Of a stretch of DNA of 64,000 nt, positions 24,065-34,948 are shown one piece after another (the stretch's first letter is position 1; each line of letters opens with the position of its first letter). Location: contig JAGTWJ010000017.1 in the NCBI GenBank assembly GCA_020064725.1, positions 1,922,001-1,986,000 of the forward strand, given 5' to 3'. Origin of the DNA: Drechslerella dactyloides (lineage: Eukaryota > Ascomycota > Orbiliomycetes > Orbiliales > Orbiliaceae). Made by a program: the position numbers and the translations under genes. The notes under the pieces are model-generated. The model was not told where the DNA came from and did no database searches. It saw only the letters and a list, made by a program, of their open reading frames with translations.

Positions 24065-24867
24065 ATGTCGAACCCTCGCATTGAAGAAATCGAAGATGAG
24101 GTCCCTGAGACCCGCAAGGCCGCTGTCGAGGACGAGGACTCGTCCGATGAATCGGAACACGGCCACGACCACGACCATGACCACGATCATGACCACGATC
24201 ACGATGGTGACATCCCAGCTGGCTCGTCCGTCGCCGTCCATTCCCGCAACGAGAAAAAGGCCCGCAAGGCGATTGCAAAGCTCGGATTGAAGCATGTCCC
24301 TGGCATCACCCGGGTTACACTCAGACGGCCAAAGAACGTACGTCTCGATACTATACTATTGCACATATTATTTTGATCGATTGCTCTTTGCATTGCGAGA
24401 CCATGCGTTCATACATGTGATTGCCGTGTTACCGTAAATGCTCGCGCTCATATTGACCCGTGTCTTTCGCACAGATTCTCTTCGTAATCAACAACCCAGA
24501 TGTCTACAAGTCCCCATCTTCCAACACCTGGATCATCTTTGGCGAGGCCAAGATCGAGGATCTCAACTCCCAGGCCCAAGCCTCTGCTGCCCAGCAGCTT
24601 GCTAATGCAGCCGCCTCCTCTGCCGACCCTACCAGCAACACTATCGAAGCCGATCTCGCTGCAGCCGCCGACAAGGGTAAGGGTAAGGAAGTTGAGAAGA
24701 AGGACGAGGACGAAGATGACGACGAGGAGGTCAGCGAGGAAGGTTTGGAACAGAAGGACATCGAACTTGTCATGGCACAGGCGAACGTATCCAGGAAGAA
24801 GGCTGTTAAAGCGCTTCGGGAGAATGAACACGATATAGTCAACAGTATAATGGCCTTATCGACCTAA
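24065..24867 (+). CDS. egd2: Nascent polypeptide-associated complex subunit alpha
   Basis: Two exons (24065-24337, 24475-24867) give 221 residues. NAC binds nascent chains at the ribosome exit and limits improper SRP engagement. The NAC domain (about 60-125) reads NEKKARKAIAKLGLKHV, TRVTLRRPKN, ILFVINNPDVYKS and TWIIFGEAKIEDL. A C-terminal UBA domain (IELVMAQANVSRKKAVKAL, NEHDIVNSIMAL) is also canonical for the alpha subunit. Between them is an Ala-rich and acidic linker. The N-terminal acidic arm holds seven consecutive His-Asp pairs, longer than usual. The intron has a GTACGT donor and CACAG acceptor. Confidence 0.96.
24164..24205 (+). repeat. egd2: In-frame His-Asp dipeptide repeat in egd2
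   Basis: Seven CAY-GAY codon pairs in a row within the acidic N-terminal arm of NAC-alpha. Synonymous mixing of CAC/CAT and GAC/GAT shows the repeat is not freshly expanded DNA. Confidence 0.9.
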
Positions 24868-25417
24868 CGACAGCACCCCGACCTCTCCCTCCCTTCGCGT
24901 ACCTCTACACACCCTGACCGAATCGAGGCGCGAAGGGATCCTGACCCTCACAGTGCTGCGAATATCCAAATGTTTGAAGGTTTCATTATCTCGACATGTG
25001 TATAAAACAGTGTGATTTTGTTCATTCTTCAACCACTTCTTCACCTGGTTTTCCCACTATGAGTCCACTTCAAAACTAAGACGACATCGATCGCGTGGTC
25101 CCTCTCGATAGTATTCCATTACTTCCGCCGGATCCCCTAATATAAATACATCTGCCGAGCAACCTACCATCAAGGCATTGGTAGCCTATAGCAGCTTGTA
25201 AGAGCCATCATGGTAGCATGTCGGACCAAGTAAGATGCGCCATCCCTTGACCTCAAAACATAGTATGAACGCCCGAATTCATAAATCCTCGGTTTTTTCC
25301 TGCCAGAATTCCCAAACTAAGGAAGAAACAAAGGGCATCCGAGCACCGACAAAGAGACAAAAGCGAAACAACGACTGTAGGCGATTTTGAGTTATCGAAG
25401 AAGTTGGCAGGGGTTTG
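24868..25417. terminator. Convergent 3' region (egd2 / sidB)
   Basis: About 0.55 kb between convergent stops, moderately A/T-rich. Frames on either strand are short and unsupported. Confidence 0.4.
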
Positions 25418-27673
25418 TCAACCAAAGATCGTATCGTATTCGCCCACATCGCCACTCCTCCGGTCCTTGTCTGGCGACTCCCGTCCGTGAGCGGCTTTTG
25501 CTCCACCTGGCCCGATCCCATCCATAATGTTCTCTTTCCGGTGTCTAAAAGTGAACCCGACGAAAGCACCTCTCTCCAATACACCCTCCCTCTCTTCCAT
25601 CTTTTCAAGGGCTGCTTGCTTGTCGTGCACTTCCTTGTATTTTGCCATATCCGCCTCGTTGCTAAAGTCATCAAAATAACCTGCATCTGTTTCCGAGTCA
25701 AGCTCCGGGATGAAGGGAGCACGAGATGTACGAAGACGAGCAAAATCTATTTCCGAAAAGTATTGATGTTTAAAAACATCAGAAATGTTGGACAAGCGCT
25801 TGTCTCGGGTCGTAATGCACCTAACCCCAAAGTTAGTCTACCTCCATGCGGGCCCTGAGCGAAGTATCTCCACACAATCATACCTTGTGATCATATCCCA
25901 AGTCCTAGTTGATAGAAAGTAATTTGGGTCCTCGTATTCTGGTTTCTGTAGAACCTTCTTCCAATGCTTGAGATTGTGCCAGGTCTCCTCGACTGATGCC
26001 CCAGCGAAAGGCGGGTATCCAGCCAGCGCTTCAAAAAGCATGCAGCCTAGCGACCAGTAGTCAACAGTGTAATCGTATTCTTCCCCTCTCAGGACTTCTG
26101 GAGCCATATAGTCAGGTGATCCCACGATCGATTTGGCCTAGTCAGGTTCGCTCAGTTAGATGGTCTAAGAAGACGTTCGAAACCCCGATAATCCTTACGT
26201 AATTGATGTCGTTTTCTCTCCAACTTTTATATGCTGCTCTTCTCTCAATTGTTGACCTTCGAACCAGATCCATATTCATTTCCTTCACCTTATCAAGCTT
26301 AAGTCTCATGCTTTCTAGCTTCGACGGGCTAAGGATACCAGCACTGAGTCCAAAATCCGTCAATTTGACATGCCCACTCGCATCAATTAGGAAATTCTCA
26401 GGCTTCAGATCGCGATGAATGTAGCCTAATTGATGGAGAGCATCAACGCAAGCAAACATTTCGGCAATGTAGAATCTGGCATGCTTGTTGTGTAGAATCC
26501 CGGTATTATTGAGTAAAGTTCGAAAATCCCCTCCAGCAACGTATTCCTAATTCTCGTTAGCCCTGATATACACGGACCTCGGGGACGACTTACCATTGCT
26601 AGATATATATTTGTCTCATCTTGGAATGCGTAGAGGAGTTTGACCAACCAGGGACTATTAGCCGCAGTCAGGATGTCTCTCTCCGTCAGAACATGCCGAA
26701 TCTCATCCATCTTGAACAGCACTTTCTTGTTCATTATTTTGAGCGCACAAACCTCGCCAGTTTCTTTCTTCTTAGCGAGGAAGACCTGACCGTAGCCACC
26801 CTGGCCAACCTGGGTTAACCGTTGGAAGTCAGTTTCACGTAAACGGGTTCTGTGTTTCCTGAGATGGACCCGTTCTCGGCCAGAGTATTGATCCCATTTT
26901 GCTTGATACTCTTCTGTGTTTTCCTCGGGATTTTCCGATCTGAATTTAGCTAACCGACCACGCCTGTCATGAACGTATTTAAGGAGACTGAAATAGTAAT
27001 CCAGAAAATCTGTTTCAAGTGATATTAGCGTTTCGATCGAGGGGAGCGTCGAGCAACAGGCGATCGACCTATGCTTCCGCCTGTTAAGAGACCAAAGAGA
27101 CTTACATAACTGGGCGACATTCTGCATTCGCTTAACTTTCGGATCACTGAGTTTCATTTGTTCCTCTGCAGTTAGGGGTCGTTCGGGGTCATAGCTTCTT
27201 GACTTTCCGGGTGTTTTTGGAGGTCTGGGTGCTCTTGGGGCCTTCCTTTTCTGAGGGGTCTCCTGCACAGCTATTGCTGGGGACGATGGTGACGGAGGCC
27301 TGTTTTCCTTATCGTTCTTTCTCTGGGGTGTCTCGGTATAGTGCAGCACAGAGGTATCAGCACTGGTCGAAGCTCTGGGAAAACGTCCTTCTGACTCGAC
27401 GATAGCTGTTAGGCGCCCTTGTTTAAGAGGGGAGCCGGAAGGTGTTGCTTTGGCCGACGTCTCGGGTTCGTAGCGGTCGTACTGTTGGCGTTTGGTGGGA
27501 GATCTGCGGGATGCCTCTTCGGCGACGTATGCGGCATCGGCATCAATGTTGACATTTTGAATGGCGATAGTGTCCAGGGACTGGCGAGAGGTATGTTTTG
27601 TGGGAGATCCGTTGGGAGTACCGGCGGCATCGCGGTTGGTTGTACGTCTCGGGATGGACGAAGGAACATCCAT
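25418..27673 (-). CDS. sidB: NDR-family kinase SidB/Sid2/Dbf2 (septation/mitotic exit)
   Basis: Five exons (27106-27673, 26594-27009, 26199-26546, 25884-26137, 25418-25820) give 662 residues. The start is the ATG for MDVPSSIPRRTTNRD. After a disordered Ser/Pro tail (1-175) comes the Mob-binding region (VAQLYFLDYYFSLLKYVHDRR, restored across intron 1). The kinase domain follows: VGQGGYGQVFLAKK, CALKIMNKK, YIHRDLKPENFL, TDFGLSAG, the NDR-type activation insert, and the GSPDYMAPEVL loop. The C-terminal hydrophobic motif is FVGFTFRH. The combination of YLAM-EYVAGGDFRTLLNN and the short insert fits Dbf2/Sid2 rather than Orb6/Cot1. With Mob1 this kinase triggers contractile-ring constriction and septum formation. 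It diverges from rec8. Confidence 0.93.
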
Positions 27674-28586
27674 TTTGCCAATTCGCAAATTCGAAGCGAC
27701 GAAAGTATTGCAATAGATCGTAGCTATTAGGAGCAATACACACGAAGATGGATCTCGAATTGGAGCAGGCCAGCCGGGGCAGACCAAGTAAATATTGGTG
27801 ATGTGGCGTGATGGTGTCTCGTTATCTGAGCGGGGTATGGAGCCTTTTGTTTGTGCAGAGGAGCACAGCTATCCGGAAGACAGTGATAGCTCCTTTCGGC
27901 AGACAGTGCTAGGCAGAGCAGTCTTGACGGCGGTTGGATGCCCGATGGTGGAGAATCGGTGATGGATGATTGGAGGTCGAGAAAGTGGCGGTGATAGCTG
28001 CTGTTCATCGTCCTGCGACGGCGGCGAGGATGATGTTGTTGTTTGATCCCTGTCCCACATTGTTGCTTAGCAACACATCCGAGTCCGCGCGCTGGACGCT
28101 CTGGACAAACACCTTTCAAATCACGTGATACATAAATGCAACGCAACGCAATGACGGCAGCCGTCTCCAGACTGGGTATGAGGTCTTTGGGTTGCTGCAC
28201 GCTGGGTGCGAGACGAGGTTGCTTACACTCCCCCATCGATTGCATCGACACATCAGCATCCTTTTCTAGCTGCTCCAGTCATCGACCTGATCACGGATCG
28301 TGTGCACCACGTCCGGGTCATACCAGACACATCAAATATATATCTGCACGTACTCTCATTGCGTTCGTTCACTCTTGAAGCACTCTTAAGATTTTGAAGT
28401 CTAGTCCAGATCCTCGAGGCCTGGTTAGCTACGCCTACAGCTCGACAGGGGGCACCATATCATTCTCCTCATTGCTGCAGGGCTATATTTGAGACCTACG
28501 CGGTAGTGAAGGACCGCTGCCAAGCCACCCACATCTTATAAGGACCCTTCTTGATACGTTCTTTCGCTTGGTCTCTCGTTTCGAAA
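27674..28586. promoter_or_regulatory. Divergent promoter region sidB/rec8
   Basis: 0.9 kb between the start codons of sidB (-) and rec8 (+). Small frames inside are not supported as genes. No motif can be assigned by eye. Confidence 0.45.
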
Positions 28587-31304
28587 ATGTTCTACGACCA
28601 CAGAATCCTTACCCAGCGAAAATATGGTGTTGCTACGGTCTGGTGAGCTTCCACATGTATTCTCAAATCTGGTCATCGATTTTAGCAAAGAAGCCAAGCT
28701 ATCTACGATAACATGGCATCTGGCTCCTGCTTAAGTACAAGTCTCATCTAACGATCCATTTCGTATAGGCTGGTTGCTACCATCGGATCGAAAAGCAGTC
28801 TCTCCAAAAAAATTCACAAGAAAGAGATCCTTGAAGTCAACCTGGCCAAGGCTTGCAGGACCATTATTCAGTCTGAGAACCCTCTAGCGCTCCGTCTTCA
28901 ATCAAACCTTCTCTTCGGGGTGTCGAGGGTCTTCTTTGAGCAATATAGCTACCTATTCACAGATGTCTCAAACGCTCACCAGAGGATCAGTAAAGACCTT
29001 ATTCACTTTGACACTGGCAAGATTGACCTTGTGGTCAGCCGAACAAGGTATGGTGACCTCATTGAGTCCCAGCAGGGTTTCTTGGGCTGCATCGCAAAAT
29101 TCCAAAGACTGATCATGACCATATGGTAGACCAGAAACCTTGTTGTTGCAGGATGACCCAGCCTTTGTCCCCGATCTTGCATTCCTCACCCTTGATATTG
29201 CCGGCTTACCAGAAGATCGGCTGAATGCTGCTACTCAATTAACAATTGAAGACAAGACTCTCTTGCCCTCGGAGCAGTCTGACTCGATTCATCGAAGTGG
29301 GGATCGGAGAGCTTCGTTTGGTCAATTGGTCATTCCGGACTCGTCGTTCCTCGACGAAAGTGGCACAGATCTTCAACCTTCCATTGGTGGGGACTTTCAA
29401 GTTGATCAAAAACACGAAGACCAATTCGATGACTCTGTAGATTTCGTTTTCGATGAAAACGGTGAACTTCAAGATGTTCCAGTTCGGCACCAGCTAGATT
29501 TCGACGACAATCACGAAGAGGCTGTTCTGGGGCTACAAGATTTACCAATTGTGGAGACCCCGAAACATAATCGATGGGGTAACATATTCCCAAGCTCTGA
29601 GAGGGTTCGACGGGAACACGAAGAAGGGAAGCAAAACTTTCTCGTAAGTGGTGCCTCGTCTTCATCTGAATTTCAAATTTTGAAGGGGGAGATATGAGAA
29701 AGCTGATTAGCCTCAAATACTAAGGCGAACCAAAATCTGGTCGATCTGGACAACCTGGAAGACAATTTTTCGGATTTTAGAATCGCCGACAATGCTCCAT
29801 CGGCAGAACCGTTTCCCCGCTGTAATCATCAAGATCATGAAGCTGAAGGAGAGGAAGATGAGATAGCACCAGTCTTACTAAAGCCTAAGAGGCGTATTCG
29901 AATGGCTCGTGCGGATGAAGCCCTGGAGCTCAGAACGTCTGAGCTCGCTGCATTTGGGTCTAACTATCTAGGCAATATGGAAGCAGCCCGAAACAAGCGA
30001 TCTAACTTTCAGAAAATGCATATGGCTAAAAAGTTCGCGCTCGAGTGCGTCTACGGTTGGAGTGGAATGCTTAGAGCAGAAGCCCTGCAGTCGATGTTCA
30101 ACGGCAAGAACATTATACAGGTGATTAATAGCAATTTTGCCGAGCAAAGTGACGCGTCCGTACGTGGTCGCAAAAGAGGTCTGGATGAAACCGGGGAAGA
30201 TGAATCCGAATCCGAGTCCGAAGGCTCGCAGCGTGGTAGGAGGGTCAGAGGAGAACCATCCAGCGACCAAATGGGATACGATTTGAACATGCACGTTGAT
30301 AATGCGGATTTCCAGCATTTCAATATAGAAGACGAGGTAATCCGCTTAGCGGATCAGTGAAAACGCACTTCAGAGCGCCATCAACTTTTCTGACTTCGTG
30401 AATTATTCCCAGGAACCCGAAAGAGCTCGAAGAGCGTCAACTCAGCTGGATATCAATACGGCACCCTGGAACGCTCCCCAGCGTATATCACGATCTGGCT
30501 CCATACTTAGCTTTGGAGGTTTTGGAACAAGCTCAATCGGGGGCATCCCAAGTAGCGTCAATCGCATGTTCTCCTCGACGGGGCGCCGCATTGGAAGCCC
30601 TACTGGTCAGCTCGGCTCTTCTAGAGGGTTTGCTAGACGCGGCGTTCGTCTCACCTCCAGCCCCTTGGCTCGTCATATTGCGACTGTCACATCCACTGGA
30701 GCAGGGCCTGGGGTTGAAAGCCAATTCAGCCTTTCATCCGAGACTGATATCGTTAGAGATGACGAGGACAACGATATCCCACAGAAAGATAAAGCAGATG
30801 ATCCGGGTACGAGAAACTGGTTGATCGCATGCATATTTGTTTATGGCTTATGTTGTTCCGTGATAGCCTCAACAAGCTGACTCGTCCAAGATATAGTGCC
30901 TCATGATTCAGCAGGCGTTCGAGAAACCCAAAATTCTCAACTTTTGGCTGAAACTCTGGAGCGCGAGAGCGGGAAGTTCTACGAGTAGGTGTTTGACATC
31001 TGAGATTCGAAAGATATCGCCACACAATGACGGCGTCGTTGTACTGATCTATTATAGATATCTTGCATTTCAATTGAATGGAAAGTATGGGAATGACGAG
31101 CATGACGACGTGGATGAAATTCGATTCATAGATTTCGAAGACCTGATCTCGCCAAACTATATTTCCTCGGCATTCGCGGCCCAAGCTTTCCATCATACCC
31201 TGCAGCTTGCTACCGTCGGAGCCATCAGGGTCAAACAAGGACACCAATTTGGTCCTATCAGTATCACCTTGGCAGCGTGGAATATTATAAGCCCTTTGCC
31301 ATGA
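28587..31304 (+). CDS. rec8: Meiotic cohesin kleisin Rec8
   Basis: Seven exons (28587-28642, 28769-29047, 29130-29643, 29725-30336, 30413-30806, 30897-30984, 31058-31304) all join in phase for 729 residues. The N-terminal kleisin domain (1 to about 115) reads MFYDHRILTQRKYGVATVWLV, then SKKIHKKEILEVNLAKACR and NLLFGVSRVFFEQY. It is followed by the LLLQDDPAF element seen in Rec8. The middle is acidic and disordered, with a Ser/Gly/Arg patch (about 490-570). The C-terminal winged helix (about 650-729, IRFIDFEDLISPNY to AAWNIISPLP) should bind the Smc1 head. Rec8 holds sister chromatids together in meiosis and is cut by separase. The Rec8 N-terminus and divergent middle argue against mitotic Rad21/Mcd1. 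Confidence 0.9.
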
Positions 31305-31931
31305 GCACGTTTTTTTTAAAAAAAAGCAAGACATGCCTATGTGTAAGACCTCTACCAATACTTGATTTCGGTGATACGCGATGCAGAGAAAGCTGATAGC
31401 TAACAAGTTGATAGTACCCATAATGGGGACCTCTTTTCCTTGATTTATTCTTTCCCTCCTTTTCCTTGCTCTGTATTTCTAACCCATTTGACTTTACCGG
31501 TCCGACCATAGCTTTATTGACGAAGCCACAGACATGAGGTTGGTGAACCAACTATGGATCTTTGATACGAATATTCTACTGGCTCTTTTCGCTAACATCA
31601 AAACGCAAATCCACCCAAGAAGATCCCGGTCATGATAGAAAGGATAGAGCGGGAAGAAGGCGACATTATATATACATAAGAACGGGATGCGGAACTCAAA
31701 GGATAGGTGGTTCGATATGTGACCGACTCTCACACTAATACCGCTGAATACTCAATTTCCTTTGAACTGATCCACGAAGGAGGGAAGAAGGAGAAGGGAA
31801 TGTTACTATAATGAGACCGAAGTGATAAATAAATAAATGAACATTCCTCATAGATGGGAACGAAGATGGATAGGGGACTGCTTCGCGCCCCTTACTTCCT
31901 CCTTTGTAGACTTTTAGTTTATTCTTACGCA
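31305..31931. terminator. Convergent 3' region (rec8 / copper transporter)
   Basis: 0.63 kb between convergent stops, with a T/A homopolymer (GTTTTTTTTAAAAAAAAGC near 31309-31326) just after rec8 that can fold back and may act in 3' end formation. Confidence 0.45.
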
Positions 31932-32525
31932 TTAGTGGCCATACCTGGCAAAAACAATGTCCCCCAGGAATACTCCGACAAGGACAGCGAAAAAATATCC
32001 GACATTGAGCGACATGACAGCCAACATGCTAAAAGAGAGATCAGGTAGAAGTTAGCCTTTGATACGCATGGCAGAGTTACAGGACCGAATGGCTGCTCAC
32101 AGTAGGTAGTGTATGCCCGCTTTCACAGTGGACAAGAGCGCTCTGACGGCGTCAACCTGCCATCGCCAAGGCATGCGCCGTTTGGTTTCCTCACTGGAGC
32201 TGACGTTGATGTTGGCCTTGTCATCATTGTCGTCGTTCGGAGTAGCGATCACGATCTTCCGTCTCGATTCTTGTTCTTTCCAAACAGATTCCTTGTACGA
32301 AGAATAGGCGAGGATCCCGCGGTGGATTATGGATAATACGATGAGGAAGAAGATGGCGCCAACGTATTGCCCACTATTTCTTGGCGTGAAGGCGTACGCG
32401 TAGATGGGGGTCTCGAGGACCCAATGGAAGACCATTCCCATGCCGTGCGAGCTGGAGGATGATGTTGTCGAACCGCTGCCCATGTCTTCGCCGTGCATGC
32501 CACCCATGGACATGTCGTGGGACAT
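31932..32525 (-). CDS. Ctr-family copper transporter
   Basis: Two exons (32101-32525 and 31932-32028) give 173 residues. The N-terminus has methionine/histidine copper-binding motifs (MSHDMSMGGMHGEDMG and HGMGM). TM1 is about residues 52-72, followed by a cytosolic charged loop. TM2 carries MxxxM (Met143, Met147), and TM3 carries GxxxG (Gly160, Gly164). The protein ends RYGH. These are the defining marks of Ctr/COPT trimeric Cu(I) channels at the plasma or vacuolar membrane. The GTGAGC donor splits TM2, so the first frame alone would miss both diagnostic motifs. The short size and lack of a long cysteine tail resemble vacuolar-type or Ctr3-like members; the membrane cannot be fixed. Confidence 0.93.
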
Positions 32526-33533
32526 TGTGGAGGGGGAGATGTCGAATTTTGACGTGGACGGTTATAGCAATACTACGAAGTTTCGGTCGTTGTGGCGGTA
32601 GCGTTATGCGACGGAATAGTCTGGTCGAGCCTGAGGCCAAGTATGCAAGTGTGTACTCTGCCGATGTTGGTCTAAGGAGGCAGTCGGCTGCATGCACGAC
32701 GGCTGTCGCGACGAGGAAGTGGAGGGCGAGGGCGAGGGTAAGAATGAGGGCGCATCGGGGAGTCAAAAGGGCTACCGCAGCCTGGGTTATGTAGTACTAG
32801 TAGGTCGAGCATGGAATGCTAATTCGGTGAGAATGGTGGTGGAGCTCGTGGGGAATAAGAACAGGCGGGCTTTCACGTATTGGCTGGTGGGGCTCGCTTG
32901 AGCTGGTTTGCGCTTGTTTCTGCAGGTTGGTTCAAGCGAGCGACACCACGCTGGTTTCACTCTGCGAATACTACAGGATAGTATGCTATGGCATCTGCGA
33001 ATGAACTATCTTCTCGCGCCCGTCATTGTGAATGCTTCTCCGACATCTGAATGCTCTCTATGCTGTATCTATGTATCATGTACGCGCTGATACTGGTTGG
33101 CGATATCTCAATAGCCGCCTGCCGAAAGCATCTCTGCCTCCCGAGCTGCTCTCCCGTGAGCTTCTGCCTGCCCAGCATCTGAAACCTTAATCTACCCCCC
33201 TCAATAGACATTGCATTCCCTTTCTAATACGCCGCCACCCTCGAATGCGGGGGCGCATCAAGACAAGGGAAGACAATCAAAGCAGTTGAGTATGTCCGTC
33301 AAAACTGAGGGCAAAGAGCCTACACTTTATACATAAGAAATATCCTGGCAGATGCCCTGTTAGCCTTGAAGTGTGCGGCTGGAACTCGGGATGCTGACGG
33401 AGGACCCAGAAGGTGCCAAAAGGCAGATGAACGGCGCATGCTCAACTTACTTCCGGAAGGACCGAACTGGAGGTAAAGCTGACATGCAAAGAGTCGCACA
33501 AGAGAAATTTGCGGCACGTGGAGCAAGCGCTAG
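32526..33533. promoter_or_regulatory. Upstream region of the copper transporter
   Basis: 1.0 kb between the copper transporter start and the stop of the next minus-strand gene. A TTTGCGC word near 32907 resembles the core of Mac1-type copper response elements but is too short to call. No gene was seen. Confidence 0.35.
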
Positions 33534-34948
33534 TTAGATGACCCCGGACAGCCATGTAGCTCCGATGTGGCCTGCGCGCCATTGGGTGTTTCGGTTAGCT
33601 TTCTCATCCCAGGCCACTTCGGACTCCCACAAGAAGCAAGGACTCACCACACAGCAAAGACATGTTCTGTCGGTCGATGTCGTACCCGACTCCCTCGACT
33701 GGAACGATCCCGTACGCATGCAAGACCGCATGTAGATTTGCGGCTTGCACCATGTACGTCAGCCAAGGCTCTTCCCCATGAAAGACCACACTCTTCGAAT
33801 CGCGCAACGACTCACTCGGCATCTCTCTCATGGAGAATCCATAGAGTGGGAACCCGCGTGGGATGCGCCCATCAATGCCCGGTAGAGCGTACAGAGGGTC
33901 AAACATTGTCTGGATAGCCGCATTGCCTGTAGCACAGAATCCTGTTAGCCAATCGTTCCGCCCATCTCAGGCCATCATGTGTGAAAGCGCCCGACTTACC
34001 AGCTCGGCGAGTACTCTCCGTCACGTTGTACATCGGATGATCGGCCTTTTCAAAGTATGCCTCGAGAATCTCATAGTTATGAGGGTTCTTATACACGCTC
34101 CCGCCTTTCGGGGGACCGACGCCGGGACCCCACTTTGCCAGTCGCTCCTCCTCGGAGGCCGTCGTACAAGCGGCTGGTATCTTTGGGAGATAGGAAACAA
34201 GATCGATCTTGGTCAGCGTCCCCTCTTCGCCAAAGGAATTTAGCGAATGAGTGCTGGCATTCCCCGCTGATTTTGTCGGCGATTGTGGACCGGCTGTATT
34301 GCTCTTTCCGGGGTCCCCTTGCTGGAAACCGTCTAGCGAGCCGTCGCCGGTGAGCGGGAAGCGTTGGGAGCAGAACTCGGAATCAAACGACGATCCCGAG
34401 CGGCTGGGAGCATGGCACGGCCCGCTAGAATGACCTCCCATCCTGCGAGCGAGGTTCTCCGTTGTCGGTGTGCAGCTGATGCTTCGGAGGCTGGTGGTAG
34501 ATGTGTTCGCGGTACATCCACCACCAGGACGAAGATATGCCGACGAGGAACAAAGAAGATAGTTGAACGGGTCGTATTCCGACTGCTGTTGCTGTTGCTG
34601 CTGAGGAATAGCAAACGCAGAAGAAGCAGGCGTGAGCGGGGTGCGGAAAGAAGGCACTCGGGTTATCCGATAGGCACTTCGAAGCGACGGCGAGAGCTGA
34701 GGGTCGTCAGCGTTTGCGCCTGATAAAGCGTGATTCTCACGTGTGGTATTGATCGATAGGGATGGTTTGCGCGAGGCTGAAAGCGGAGCGTAGATTACAG
34801 GGACTCCTCGTAGGACATCTTCAACCTGAGTTTCTTGAGTGTGGCTGCTGCTATGGTCTGGATGGTCCACAGGGCTCGTTTGGGGGTTCGCGGGAGGATC
34901 TGGGGAGGTGCAGAGCTCCGGGCTCGAGAGATCACAATCCGAATTCAT
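33534..34948 (-). CDS. Fungal protein of unknown function with conserved-looking C-terminal half
   Basis: Three exons (34000-34948, 33648-33926, 33534-33571) give 421 residues. The start is the only ATG ahead of NSDCDLSSPEL. The first 230 residues are Ser/Pro-rich with a poly-Gln run (PQQQQQQQS). From about residue 240 the sequence looks folded: LTKIDLVSYLPKIPAACTTA, EEERLAKWGPGVG, YEILEAYFEKADHPMYN, GRIPRGFPLYGF, MVQAANLHAVLHAYGIVP, and the end GHIGATWLSGVI. I recognise no enzyme or binding motif. Splice sites (GTAAGT, GTGAGT donors; CTACAG, GCGCAG acceptors) are canonical, and all three phases agree, so the model is sound although the role is unknown. Confidence 0.78.

Noticed and set aside
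24164..24205. Possible CRISPR-like or tandem DNA array in egd2
   Set aside because: It is an in-frame His-Asp codon repeat inside a conserved gene, with no spacers.
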